Below, piece by piece: positions 28,357 to 34,841 of a stretch of DNA of 49,620 nt. The stretch is taken from contig NZ_SMME01000851.1 in assembly GCF_009711465.1 (NCBI RefSeq), positions 1 through 49,620 of the forward strand. Direction: 5' to 3'. This DNA is from Parendozoicomonas verongulae (GTDB taxonomy: Bacteria; Pseudomonadota; Gammaproteobacteria; Pseudomonadales; Endozoicomonadaceae). Numbering within the stretch: the stretch's first letter is position 1; every line of letters begins with the position of its first letter. Position numbers and translations under genes: made by a program. The notes beneath the pieces were generated by a model that was not told the DNA's origin, did not search any database, and saw nothing but the letters and a program-made list of their open reading frames with translations.

Positions 28357-29553
28357 CTAACCTCCCTGGTACTCCAGCACAAGACACGTCACATCATCAT
28401 CAAAGGCTTTACAGTCACGCCAGGCTCCCAGCTCAGACCAAACACCTTCTACCATCTGTTTCATCGGCAAATGACGGCCATCATAGAGCGCACAATGCAG
28501 GCGCTCATCGCCATACTGCTCCCCTTGTGGATTTTCACACTCAGTAATGCCATCAGAATACATAAATAGCCGATCCCCTTTCTTCAGGGTCAATTCGGAG
28601 TAGTTCCAATTCATCCCTGGCATCATACCCACAGGTACACCCGTATCTTTTACCGGATGCAATTCACCGTCAGAAGGACGAATCCACAGTGTTTCAGGAT
28701 GGCCTGCATGGGTCATCCGCACTTTACCTGTTGGGGAGTGAATCACGCCATAAATCATGGTGAAATACAGCATGGTTTCTGCGGTTGTCTGGAAACGCTG
28801 GTTTAAACTGGCAACCACGTCTTCCGAGGGGCGCACTTTGTAGTAGGGAGGTTCAGTGATCTGTTTTCTTAACATGGATGTATTGGCATCAACATCCATC
28901 AGTAAGTTATTGAGAGTAAAGGAAAACAGGGCTGATGGAATGCCATGTCCGGCCACATCCAGCTGATAGAACATCACATGCTCATCATCCAGGGCGTGAT
29001 AGCCGAACATATCACCACCAAGAATCTGACTGGGCTGGAACCGCCAGTCGAACCCGACACCCTGAATCACTGCTGGAGGTGCTAACAGGCTTTCCTGAGT
29101 TTTTGCTGCGGATTCCAGATCGCTTTCTACAGTGGCCAAAGTCTTGGACAGTTGTTCATTCTTCTGCTCCAGACGCTGTTCAAGGGAGATCACTCGGGCA
29201 CCGGATTTGAGTCGAGCTTCAAGCTCCTGATAATCGACGGGCTTGCGGAGAAAATCATCTGCTCCCACAGACAGTCCTTTCACCGTTGCATCCCGGTCCG
29301 TTTTGCCGGTGAGGAGAATAAAGTAGATATAGCGATCGAAGCGACCATCACGAATCGCTTCGCAAAGACTGATACCATCCATATTGGGCATCATCCAGTC
29401 GCTGACCACAAGGCTGATATCGGGGTGTTCGGTAAGAACTTCGAGGGCTTGTACACCATCTTCGGCCTGATGAACGGTATGGCCAAGGCGGCGAACAACT
29501 GCGGTTAACAGCTTGCGCTGGTCACGGGCATCTTCAACGATCAGAACATCCAT
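28357..29553 (-). CDS. Response regulator with PP2C-type (SpoIIE/RsbU) phosphatase domain
   Basis: About 398 residues. The N-terminal receiver domain (1-120) has acidic pocket VEDARDQ, phospho-acceptor Asp in VVSDWMMPNMDG, and the conserved LTGKTD and LRKPVD. A coiled-coil linker (about 122-160, LEQRLEQKNEQLSKTLATVE) joins it to a C-terminal SpoIIE phosphatase domain with GGDMFGY, LDVAGHGIPSALFSF, LTLKKGDRLFMYSDGITE and DDDVTCLVLEY metal-binding aspartates. It should dephosphorylate the adjacent STAS protein when the receiver is phosphorylated. The ATG at 29551-29553 is preferred over a TTG two codons earlier. The architecture recalls Pseudomonas HsbR, but with the HATPase as a separate gene. 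No sensor kinase is adjacent. Confidence 0.93.
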   Translation of the reverse strand: MDVLIVEDARDQRKLLTAVVRRLGHTVHQAEDGVQALEVLTEHPDISLVVSDWMMPNMDGISLCEAIRDGRFDRYIYFILLTGKTDRDATVKGLSVGADDFLRKPVDYQELEARLKSGARVISLEQRLEQKNEQLSKTLATVESDLESAAKTQESLLAPPAVIQGVGFDWRFQPSQILGGDMFGYHALDDEHVMFYQLDVAGHGIPSALFSFTLNNLLMDVDANTSMLRKQITEPPYYKVRPSEDVVASLNQRFQTTAETMLYFTMIYGVIHSPTGKVRMTHAGHPETLWIRPSDGELHPVKDTGVPVGMMPGMNWNYSELTLKKGDRLFMYSDGITECENPQGEQYGDERLHCALYDGRHLPMKQMVEGVWSELGAWRDCKAFDDDVTCLVLEYQGG

Positions 29554-29612
29554 GTACAACTGACTTCTCTGATGAGGTAATAAGTCAGTTATAGCAGGAC
29601 ACGGGTGTCAGA

Positions 29613-29650
29613 CAGGTGGCGAATGGGAACGAACTGCCTATGGCCACCTG
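29613..29650. repeat. Inverted repeat between mscS and the phosphatase gene
   Basis: CAGGTGGC and GCCACCTG, 8 bp each, 22 bases apart, just downstream of the mscS stop. No T-tract follows on the minus strand, so terminator function is doubtful. Confidence 0.4.
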
Positions 29651-29670
29651 GCTGAAGCTGTTTATGTCAA

Positions 29671-30771
29671 TCAATCGACAGCAACAGTATCCGGATTCGT
29701 CATTTCCAATGTTCTTGTTGGGAAGGCAACATCCGCACCATGACGATGGATAATCTCAAGAATATCAATCATCACCTGCTCTTTGACTTCATGGAAACGT
29801 TTCCATTCGCAGGTTTTGGTGAAACAGTAGATAAAAAAGTCCAGTGAGGATGCTCCAAAGTTGTTGAAGTGCACCATCATAAGCTGGTTTCCATCAATAT
29901 GTTCATGTTTGGCGAGATAGCCGCGCACCTCTTCCAAAACTGCCGGCAGAGTACGGGCATCCTTATAACGCAAACCGATGGTTTCTTTGATTCTGCGATT
30001 CAGCATTCGTGAAGGGTTCTCAACAGAGATGCTGCTGAACGTGGCATTGGGCACATATAGCGGACGCTTATCAAAGGTACGAATACGGGTCTGGCGCCAG
30101 CCAATATGTTCTACAGTGCCTTCAATGTTCTTGTCTGGGGAGCGAATCCAGTCACCCACTTTAAAGGGGCGATCCAGATAGATCATCATACCCCCAAAAA
30201 AGTTAGCAAGCAGGTCTTTGGCTGCAAAACCAATGGCGATGCCACCAATGCCACCAAAAGCGAGAATGCCGGAGATGCTGTACCCCATAGTCTGCAGGAC
30301 CACCAGAGTGGAGGTAATAATCACTACCGCCCGCAACAGCTTGCTGATCGCGGATGCTGTGGTTTCATCAACCGTAGAGCTGTCCTGACGAATAATCTTA
30401 CTCTCTACCTCATGAATAAAGCGGATAGCTGCCCAGGACACAATAATGATCACGGCAAGATCATAAAACGCATCCACCCGGCGCAACAGAGCAATACCAG
30501 ACTCTTCTCGCACAATATCCGCCACCCACATCAGACCAATCACCCAGATCAGGGCAACAGCGGGGCGACGTACGGCGTGCAGTAAAGTGTCATCCCACAG
30601 GTTCTTGGTCTTGGTAAGACTCTGAGCCAGATGCCCCATAAACCGACTGGAAATAAAATGAACGAACGCCGTAATCACTAAGGCAATAAAAGCCTGAACT
30701 ACCCAACTTCCCTGGGCATTAATCCATGCCTGCACGGTTTCCATGAAACTGGTCATAGGACTAACAACCAT
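29671..30771 (-). CDS. MscS-family mechanosensitive channel
   Basis: Inner-membrane channel of the small-conductance mechanosensitive family, probably YnaI-like. About 366 residues with hydrophobic helices near 25-45, 70-90 and 103-125 ahead of the pore helix region SGILAFGGIGGIAIGFAAKDLLANFFGGMMIYLDRPFKVGDWI-type block, which is the family core. A cytoplasmic beta domain (LYVPNATFSSISVENPSRM) and a C-terminal alpha/beta domain follow. The start is uncertain: the ATG at 30769-30771 abuts CAGGAG, a TTG at 30792 would add seven residues, and an ATG six codons in (MTSFMETV) is also possible. It follows nagZ by about 35 bases and is likely the last gene of the psrA operon. Confidence 0.92.
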   Translation of the reverse strand: MVVSPMTSFMETVQAWINAQGSWVVQAFIALVITAFVHFISSRFMGHLAQSLTKTKNLWDDTLLHAVRRPAVALIWVIGLMWVADIVREESGIALLRRVDAFYDLAVIIIVSWAAIRFIHEVESKIIRQDSSTVDETTASAISKLLRAVVIITSTLVVLQTMGYSISGILAFGGIGGIAIGFAAKDLLANFFGGMMIYLDRPFKVGDWIRSPDKNIEGTVEHIGWRQTRIRTFDKRPLYVPNATFSSISVENPSRMLNRRIKETIGLRYKDARTLPAVLEEVRGYLAKHEHIDGNQLMMVHFNNFGASSLDFFIYCFTKTCEWKRFHEVKEQVMIDILEIIHRHGADVAFPTRTLEMTNPDTVAVD

Positions 30772-30806
30772 CTCCTGTGTTTGTCTGAACAATAAAAATC
30801 TGAAGT

Positions 30807-31856
30807 TTACGTCAATGATTTCAAGCGTGCCTGAGTTTCAACCCTGCGAGGGTCAGATTCCAGATCACCCCATAAAACGGAGGACGAGCCTTTCATAGCT
30901 TCCAGTCGCTTGCGTTGCAAGGTGTTTACAGCAGGCAGTTTTTCCTGTTCCCAGGCCTGTACAACCTGATCAACAGCATCGGGATTATTACATGCCAAAA
31001 TGGCATCACAGCCAGCATCAAGAGCCTTGATAGAACGCTGAACAATATCTCCTGCTACGCTGGCTCCGGCCATGCACAGGCAGTCGCTGAATACGGCACC
31101 GTTGAAATCAACCTTTTCCCGTAACATATCGTTTAGCCAGAATCTGGAAAAGCCAGCGGGGGCATCATCCAGTTCGGGGAAACGCACATGGGCAGGCATC
31201 ACGCCATCCAGCCCTTGCTGAGTTAATGCCATGTAAGGGCGCAAATCAGGTTCGATTTCACAGAGGGTACGTTTATCTGTTGGAAGAGCAATATGGGAAT
31301 CTACGCCTATGCCGCCATGGCCGGGAAAATGCTTGCCCACAGATTTCATACCAGCCGCATGCAGCCCCTGAATAAAAGCACTGGCCAGATCAATAACAAT
31401 GTCCGGGTTATCGGAAAAACCACGATCTCCGATCACACGGCTGATGCCTCGGTCCAGATCAAGCACTGGGGACAGCCCAAGATCAATACCCACAGAACGA
31501 AGTTCGCTGCCCAAAAGCCAGCCTGTATCCTTAATCAACTCAACAGCCTGGGCCGGTGAATTCCTCCACAAACGGCCGAAAGTTCCCATAGAAGGTACAG
31601 TGGTAAAGCCTTCCCCACGGAAACGCTGCACCCGGCCACCTTCCTGATCCGCCATAATCAACAGATCATTATTGATATCACGCACCTGTGCCACCAGATC
31701 AGTAAGCTGGGCACGGCTTTCAAAGTTGCGGGTAAACAGAATCAGCCCAGCCATAGCCGGGTGACGGAGCAGGTGTTTTTCCCTGTCAGTCAGTTGTTGC
31801 CCTACGAGATCAAAAACTAGAACCCCGCAGCGGGGCTCTGGAGCTGGGCTGGACAT
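30807..31856 (-). CDS. nagZ: Beta-N-acetylglucosaminidase NagZ
   Basis: Cytoplasmic glycoside hydrolase family 3 enzyme that removes GlcNAc from anhydro-muropeptides during peptidoglycan recycling. It has 349 residues (about 330-340 in relatives). The catalytic loop signature KHFPGHGGIGVDSH lies at 175-188, with the nucleophile Asp258 in GAVFSDCLCMAGA; the residue after it is Cys where most homologues have Asp. MADQEGGRVQRF at about 68-79 is also typical. GAGGG precedes the ATG. It is 27 bases downstream of the YkuD-domain gene and part of the leftward psrA-ykuD-nagZ-mscS group. Confidence 0.96.
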   Translation of the reverse strand: MSSPAPEPRCGVLVFDLVGQQLTDREKHLLRHPAMAGLILFTRNFESRAQLTDLVAQVRDINNDLLIMADQEGGRVQRFRGEGFTTVPSMGTFGRLWRNSPAQAVELIKDTGWLLGSELRSVGIDLGLSPVLDLDRGISRVIGDRGFSDNPDIVIDLASAFIQGLHAAGMKSVGKHFPGHGGIGVDSHIALPTDKRTLCEIEPDLRPYMALTQQGLDGVMPAHVRFPELDDAPAGFSRFWLNDMLREKVDFNGAVFSDCLCMAGASVAGDIVQRSIKALDAGCDAILACNNPDAVDQVVQAWEQEKLPAVNTLQRKRLEAMKGSSSVLWGDLESDPRRVETQARLKSLT

Positions 31857-31883
31857 GGCACCCTCACAATCATCCTGAATTAT

Positions 31884-32357
31884 CTATTCATGGATGGTGA
31901 CGGTCATACCTGCACAGGTCAATGGATAAAGCTCAAGAAGATCATCACAGTTCATGCGCACACAACCGTGGGACATAGGTACGCCCATGGGTTCACTGTC
32001 TGGCGTGCCATGGATATAGATGTAGCGACGCTGGGTATCGACTTCACCTAAGCGATTGAAGCCAGGCTCTTTGCCACAGAGCCAGAGAATACGCCCCAGA
32101 ACCCAGTCTCTGCCGGGTTGCTGCTGGTGGAGTTCGGGGGTCCAGACTTCACCGGTAAAACGTCGGCCTTTCAATACAGCGCGGGCAGGAAGGTCATCGC
32201 CAATTCTTGCACGAATAATATGCTGACCAAGTGGGGTCTGCAGGCTACCGCTGCGCTGCCCTACTCCGTTAAGCCCGGTGGACACTGCCCACTCACGAAG
32301 CAAACCATCTTTTTCCAGAACCAGACGCTGGCGGCCAACATCAACTGTGATCGACAT
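31884..32357 (-). CDS. YkuD-domain protein without signal peptide (L,D-transpeptidase or L,D-carboxypeptidase)
   Basis: 157-residue stand-alone YkuD domain. The catalytic motif MSHGCVRMNCDDLLELYP holds His130 and Cys132. IHGTPD and STGLNGVGQRSGSLQTPLG complete the fold pattern. There is no signal peptide, lipobox or membrane helix, so it should stay in the cytoplasm, unlike classical L,D-transpeptidases. Small cytoplasmic YkuD proteins such as ElsL of Acinetobacter act as L,D-carboxypeptidases in peptidoglycan recycling. The adjacency to nagZ makes that role attractive, but it is inference. Its ATG lies inside the 3' end of psrA (17-base overlap), so translation is probably coupled to the regulator. 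Confidence 0.88.
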   Translation of the reverse strand: MSITVDVGRQRLVLEKDGLLREWAVSTGLNGVGQRSGSLQTPLGQHIIRARIGDDLPARAVLKGRRFTGEVWTPELHQQQPGRDWVLGRILWLCGKEPGFNRLGEVDTQRRYIYIHGTPDSEPMGVPMSHGCVRMNCDDLLELYPLTCAGMTVTIHE

Positions 32358-33006
32358 TCTCTACTCTCAACACGGTGGACTGGGGGGATCGCATACCAGA
32401 CACAAGGAATGGCAGCAACCTGCGCAGTGTATCTTCAACCGTGGCTGTAGTGCCATTTTCCGCTTCGCTGATGGCATTGAGAGTATCAAAGTCAGACATA
32501 GTGAACATCACTGATCCCATCATAAAGTTGATGCGCCAGTAAAGCTCCTGCTCAGGCAGATCGGGAGCAGCCTTCACCAGTAAGCGGAAGTAGCGGGAAA
32601 AGACATGACCATAGACAGTTTGCAGATGCTTGCGTAAATGTCCCTGCGTCTGGGCATAGGCCAGTGCCAGCAGGCGCATGAACACCTTCAGATCATTCTG
32701 CCCACGGGGCTTCACTTTCATAATCTCTGTAAACAACATATTGACCAGCTCTTCCAGGCCAGGCTGAGCCCCCGTATCTTCAATTTCATCCAGCCGGTTA
32801 CCCAATCTGTCCGCAAAAGGATCAAGAAAACGGGTAAAAACTGCTTGAATAAGTATCTTCTTGGAACCAAAGTGGTAATTCACTGCAGCGAGGTTTACCT
32901 TTGCATGACTGGTAATAGTTCGCAGAGAGGTTTCTGAGAACCCCTTTTCTGCGAACAGATACTCCGCTGCATCAAGTATTCGTTCTACTGTATCAATTTG
33001 CGCCAT
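32341..33006 (-). CDS. psrA: TetR-family regulator PsrA
   Basis: Repressor of fatty-acid beta-oxidation genes that releases DNA on binding long-chain acyl ligands in Pseudomonas. It has 221 residues from the ATG at 33004-33006 ([23 protein letters not shown]), matching PsrA residue for residue over long stretches. The TetR helix-turn-helix follows ([25 protein letters not shown], in two parts about 25-50), then the ligand/dimer domain ([20 protein letters not shown]). A longer start upstream would run into the palindrome. It is divergent from lexA and begins 23 bases from a 27-bp palindrome that is probably its own operator. Gene order psrA-lexA-sulA is as in Pseudomonas. Confidence 0.93.
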   Translation of the reverse strand: MAQIDTVERILDAAEYLFAEKGFSETSLRTITSHAKVNLAAVNYHFGSKKILIQAVFTRFLDPFADRLGNRLDEIEDTGAQPGLEELVNMLFTEIMKVKPRGQNDLKVFMRLLALAYAQTQGHLRKHLQTVYGHVFSRYFRLLVKAAPDLPEQELYWRINFMMGSVMFTMSDFDTLNAISEAENGTTATVEDTLRRLLPFLVSGMRSPQSTVLRVENVDHS

Positions 33007-33028
33007 TGGTTGATGATCCACCCCAAAA

Positions 33029-33055
33029 AAAACATGTGTTTCAAACACATGTTTT
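33029..33055. promoter_or_regulatory. 27-bp perfect palindrome, candidate PsrA operator
   Basis: Arms AAAACATGTGTTT (33029-33041) and AAACACATGTTTT (33043-33055) mirror each other around a single central base. It contains two overlapping copies of the AAAC-N4-GTTT pattern known for PsrA sites in Pseudomonas. It lies between divergent psrA and lexA, 23 bases before psrA. Autoregulation is likely. Confidence 0.75.
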
Positions 33056-33109
33056 ATTCAAACGACCCGACTGTCAAGTTTCACCCTTCCTGAAATTCCT
33101 TAGAAAAAA

Positions 33110-33137
33110 TTGCAGAATCAAAAAAGCTGTATATAAT
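33110..33137 (+). promoter_or_regulatory. lexA promoter
   Basis: TTGCAG (33110-33115) and a perfect TATAAT (33132-33137) are separated by 16 bases. The -10 element lies inside the first SOS box, the expected geometry for LexA autorepression. Confidence 0.8.
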
Positions 33138-33142
33138 CACAG
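33127..33142 (+). promoter_or_regulatory. SOS box 1 (LexA operator) of lexA
   Basis: CTGTATATAATCACAG matches CTG-N10-CAG and is almost identical to the first E. coli lexA box. It overlaps the -10 element. Confidence 0.93.
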
Positions 33143-33145
33143 GTA

Positions 33146-33161
33146 CTGTATAAAAAAACAG
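33146..33161 (+). promoter_or_regulatory. SOS box 2 (LexA operator) of lexA
   Basis: CTGTATAAAAAAACAG matches CTG-N10-CAG. It starts 19 bases after the first box and ends 12 bases before the lexA ATG. A tandem pair is typical of lexA promoters. Confidence 0.92.
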
Positions 33162-33173
33162 ATCGCAACCACC

Positions 33174-33785
33174 ATGATCAAACTGACCAAAAGACAGTCC
33201 GAAATACTGGCCCTGATCAAGAGCCATATTGATGAAACCGGCTTTCCTCCCACCCGTGCGGAGATTGCCAAACAGCTAGGCTTTCGTTCAGCCAATGCTG
33301 CGGAAGATCACCTCAAGGCTTTAGCCAGAAAAGGTGCTATTGAAATCATTCCTGGTACATCCCGTGGCATCCGGATTCCAGCAGAGGAACAGGGGGCTGC
33401 TAACGATACTAGCTTGCCTATTATCGGTCAGGTGGCTGCAGGCTCTCCTATTCTGGCTCAGGAGCATATTGAAAGTCACTGTCAGCTGCCTCCCGATTTC
33501 TTCTCACCCAAGGCCGATTACCTGTTGCGGGTAAAAGGTATGAGCATGAAAGATATCGGCATTTTGGATGGTGATCTGCTGGCCGTACACAAAACCACCG
33601 ACGTTCATAACGGACAGGTCGTTGTGGCACGTATCGGTGAAGAAGTGACTGTGAAGCGTTTTGAGCGCAAGAAAAACGTTGTCTGGCTTCACCCGGAAAA
33701 CAGCGAGTTTAAATCAATCAAGATCGACCTTTCCCAAGATCATCTGGAAATTGAAGGCCTGAGTGTTGGCGTGATTCGACACTGA
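33174..33785 (+). CDS. lexA: LexA repressor
   Basis: SOS repressor and self-cleaving serine peptidase of the S24 family. It has 203 residues from [19 protein letters not shown] (202 in E. coli). The winged helix-turn-helix carries the recognition helix segment [18 protein letters not shown]. The cleavage bond is Ala89-Gly90 (QVAAGSPI), the nucleophile Ser124 (GMSMKDIGI) and the general base Lys161 (EEVTVKRF). The spacing 89-124-161 equals that of E. coli 84-119-156. In-frame sequence upstream of the ATG crosses the operators and is untranslated. sulA follows after 73 bases with its own SOS box. Confidence 0.98.
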   Translation: MIKLTKRQSEILALIKSHIDETGFPPTRAEIAKQLGFRSANAAEDHLKALARKGAIEIIPGTSRGIRIPAEEQGAANDTSLPIIGQVAAGSPILAQEHIESHCQLPPDFFSPKADYLLRVKGMSMKDIGILDGDLLAVHKTTDVHNGQVVVARIGEEVTVKRFERKKNVVWLHPENSEFKSIKIDLSQDHLEIEGLSVGVIRH

Positions 33786-33798
33786 TTGAGCGCAAATA

Positions 33799-33814
33799 CT
33801 GTTTTAGACACCAG
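33799..33814 (+). promoter_or_regulatory. SOS box upstream of sulA-like gene
   Basis: CTGTTTTAGACACCAG fits CTG-N10-CAG. It lies 45 bases before the sulA-like ATG, so that gene can be induced independently of lexA read-through. Confidence 0.8.
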
Positions 33815-33858
33815 CACCAAAAAGACATCGCCCAAGCTACAACGGCAGGACAACGAAC

Positions 33859-34308
33859 ATGGAAACCCAATACAAACTTTTGCCTTACTGGACAGACAAT
33901 GCCAGCACACAGCCTCAATCGTCCATGGATACCCAGGCAGAGCGTATTGGGGAAGTTGTTCTGCCATCGCTGGGATTCAGCATGGCTGCTCTGGTAGCTC
34001 CCATGCTGAACCAGCTGAGCCGAAGTGATGACCACCGCTGGCTAACTCTGGTGTGCACCACCGCACAGGCCAAAGATATCGCCCAGTGGTTAAAAACCAC
34101 TGGGGCTGTCATCAATAAACTGCTGCTGTTAACTGCCGAAGATACCATTGGCTGCCTCCAGCTCAGTGAAAAAGTGTTGTATGCAGGAAACAGCCATACT
34201 GTTGTATGCTGGACTGACTCATTGAATCCGGCAGCCATCTCACCTTTGGAAGATGCCGCCCGAGCCGGTGATTGCGCCGGTGTAATTATCCGCCAGCGTC
34301 ATAGATAA
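33859..34308 (+). CDS. sulA: SulA-like SOS cell division inhibitor
   Basis: Expected to block FtsZ polymerisation after DNA damage. It has 149 residues. The core IGEVVLPSLGFSMAALVAPMLNQLSRSDDHRWLTLV-type region (about 30-65) and the following VINKLLLLTAEDT match the SulA/RecA-like fold better than any other family, although overall conservation is modest. Identification rests equally on context: it is immediately downstream of lexA, as in Pseudomonas, and has its own SOS box. No strong ribosome site; GGACAACGAAC precedes the ATG. The C-terminal SulA degradation signal typical of enterics is not obvious. Confidence 0.82.
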   Translation: METQYKLLPYWTDNASTQPQSSMDTQAERIGEVVLPSLGFSMAALVAPMLNQLSRSDDHRWLTLVCTTAQAKDIAQWLKTTGAVINKLLLLTAEDTIGCLQLSEKVLYAGNSHTVVCWTDSLNPAAISPLEDAARAGDCAGVIIRQRHR

Positions 34309-34320
34309 ATTGTATGAGTG

Positions 34321-34803
34321 TTACCACTCTTGCAACTGCCCCCGGATATCCTGCACTAGCTCTGTCATAGCGTTCAGGACTTCCTCTTCCCGCCCGCGAC
34401 AGCCAACCGAGGTTGAATGAGCAGAGGATGCAATAAGCCTCTCTACAGCCACACCTTCGATACTGTCCGGCTCAATATCTTCCTGAGAACGCTGGAAATC
34501 ATAAAAGACAGTAGATAGCCACCCATGCTCTGCAAGGCTTTTAATCTGCTGTACACCACCGGAAAGGATATTCTGTTCACTCAGAATGATTTCCGCCTCT
34601 GGCAGGGTGACAGGTTTACCTGTGGGAATAAGACTGGCCTCCAGTATTTCACCTAACAAACCGTTCACAGTTCCGTAGAGATGGAACAAAAAAGCCTGAC
34701 GCGCTGCTTCTTTGTCTGCGCCTGCCTCCTTTTCCTGCATTCTCAACATGGAGCGAGCCATAACCAGCTTACTGTTCGTGAACGTGATTAACTTCTCAGA
34801 CAC
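34321..34803 (-). CDS. DUF6586-like conserved hypothetical protein
   Basis: 160-residue acidic, largely helical protein with no signal peptide or membrane helix. The N-terminal stretch TNSKLVMARSMLRMQ and the mid FLFHLYGTVNGLLGEIL resemble the uncharacterised protein that sits between sulA and topA in Pseudomonas (PA3009 position). It starts with GTG 38 bases after the topA stop and is probably co-transcribed with topA. It converges on sulA with 12 bases between stops. No function is known to me. Confidence 0.8.
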   Translation of the reverse strand: MSEKLITFTNSKLVMARSMLRMQEKEAGADKEAARQAFLFHLYGTVNGLLGEILEASLIPTGKPVTLPEAEIILSEQNILSGGVQQIKSLAEHGWLSTVFYDFQRSQEDIEPDSIEGVAVERLIASSAHSTSVGCRGREEEVLNAMTELVQDIRGQLQEW

Positions 34804-34841
34804 AATGAACCCCGCTTTTGTTTGCTGGCAGGTTAGCGAAA

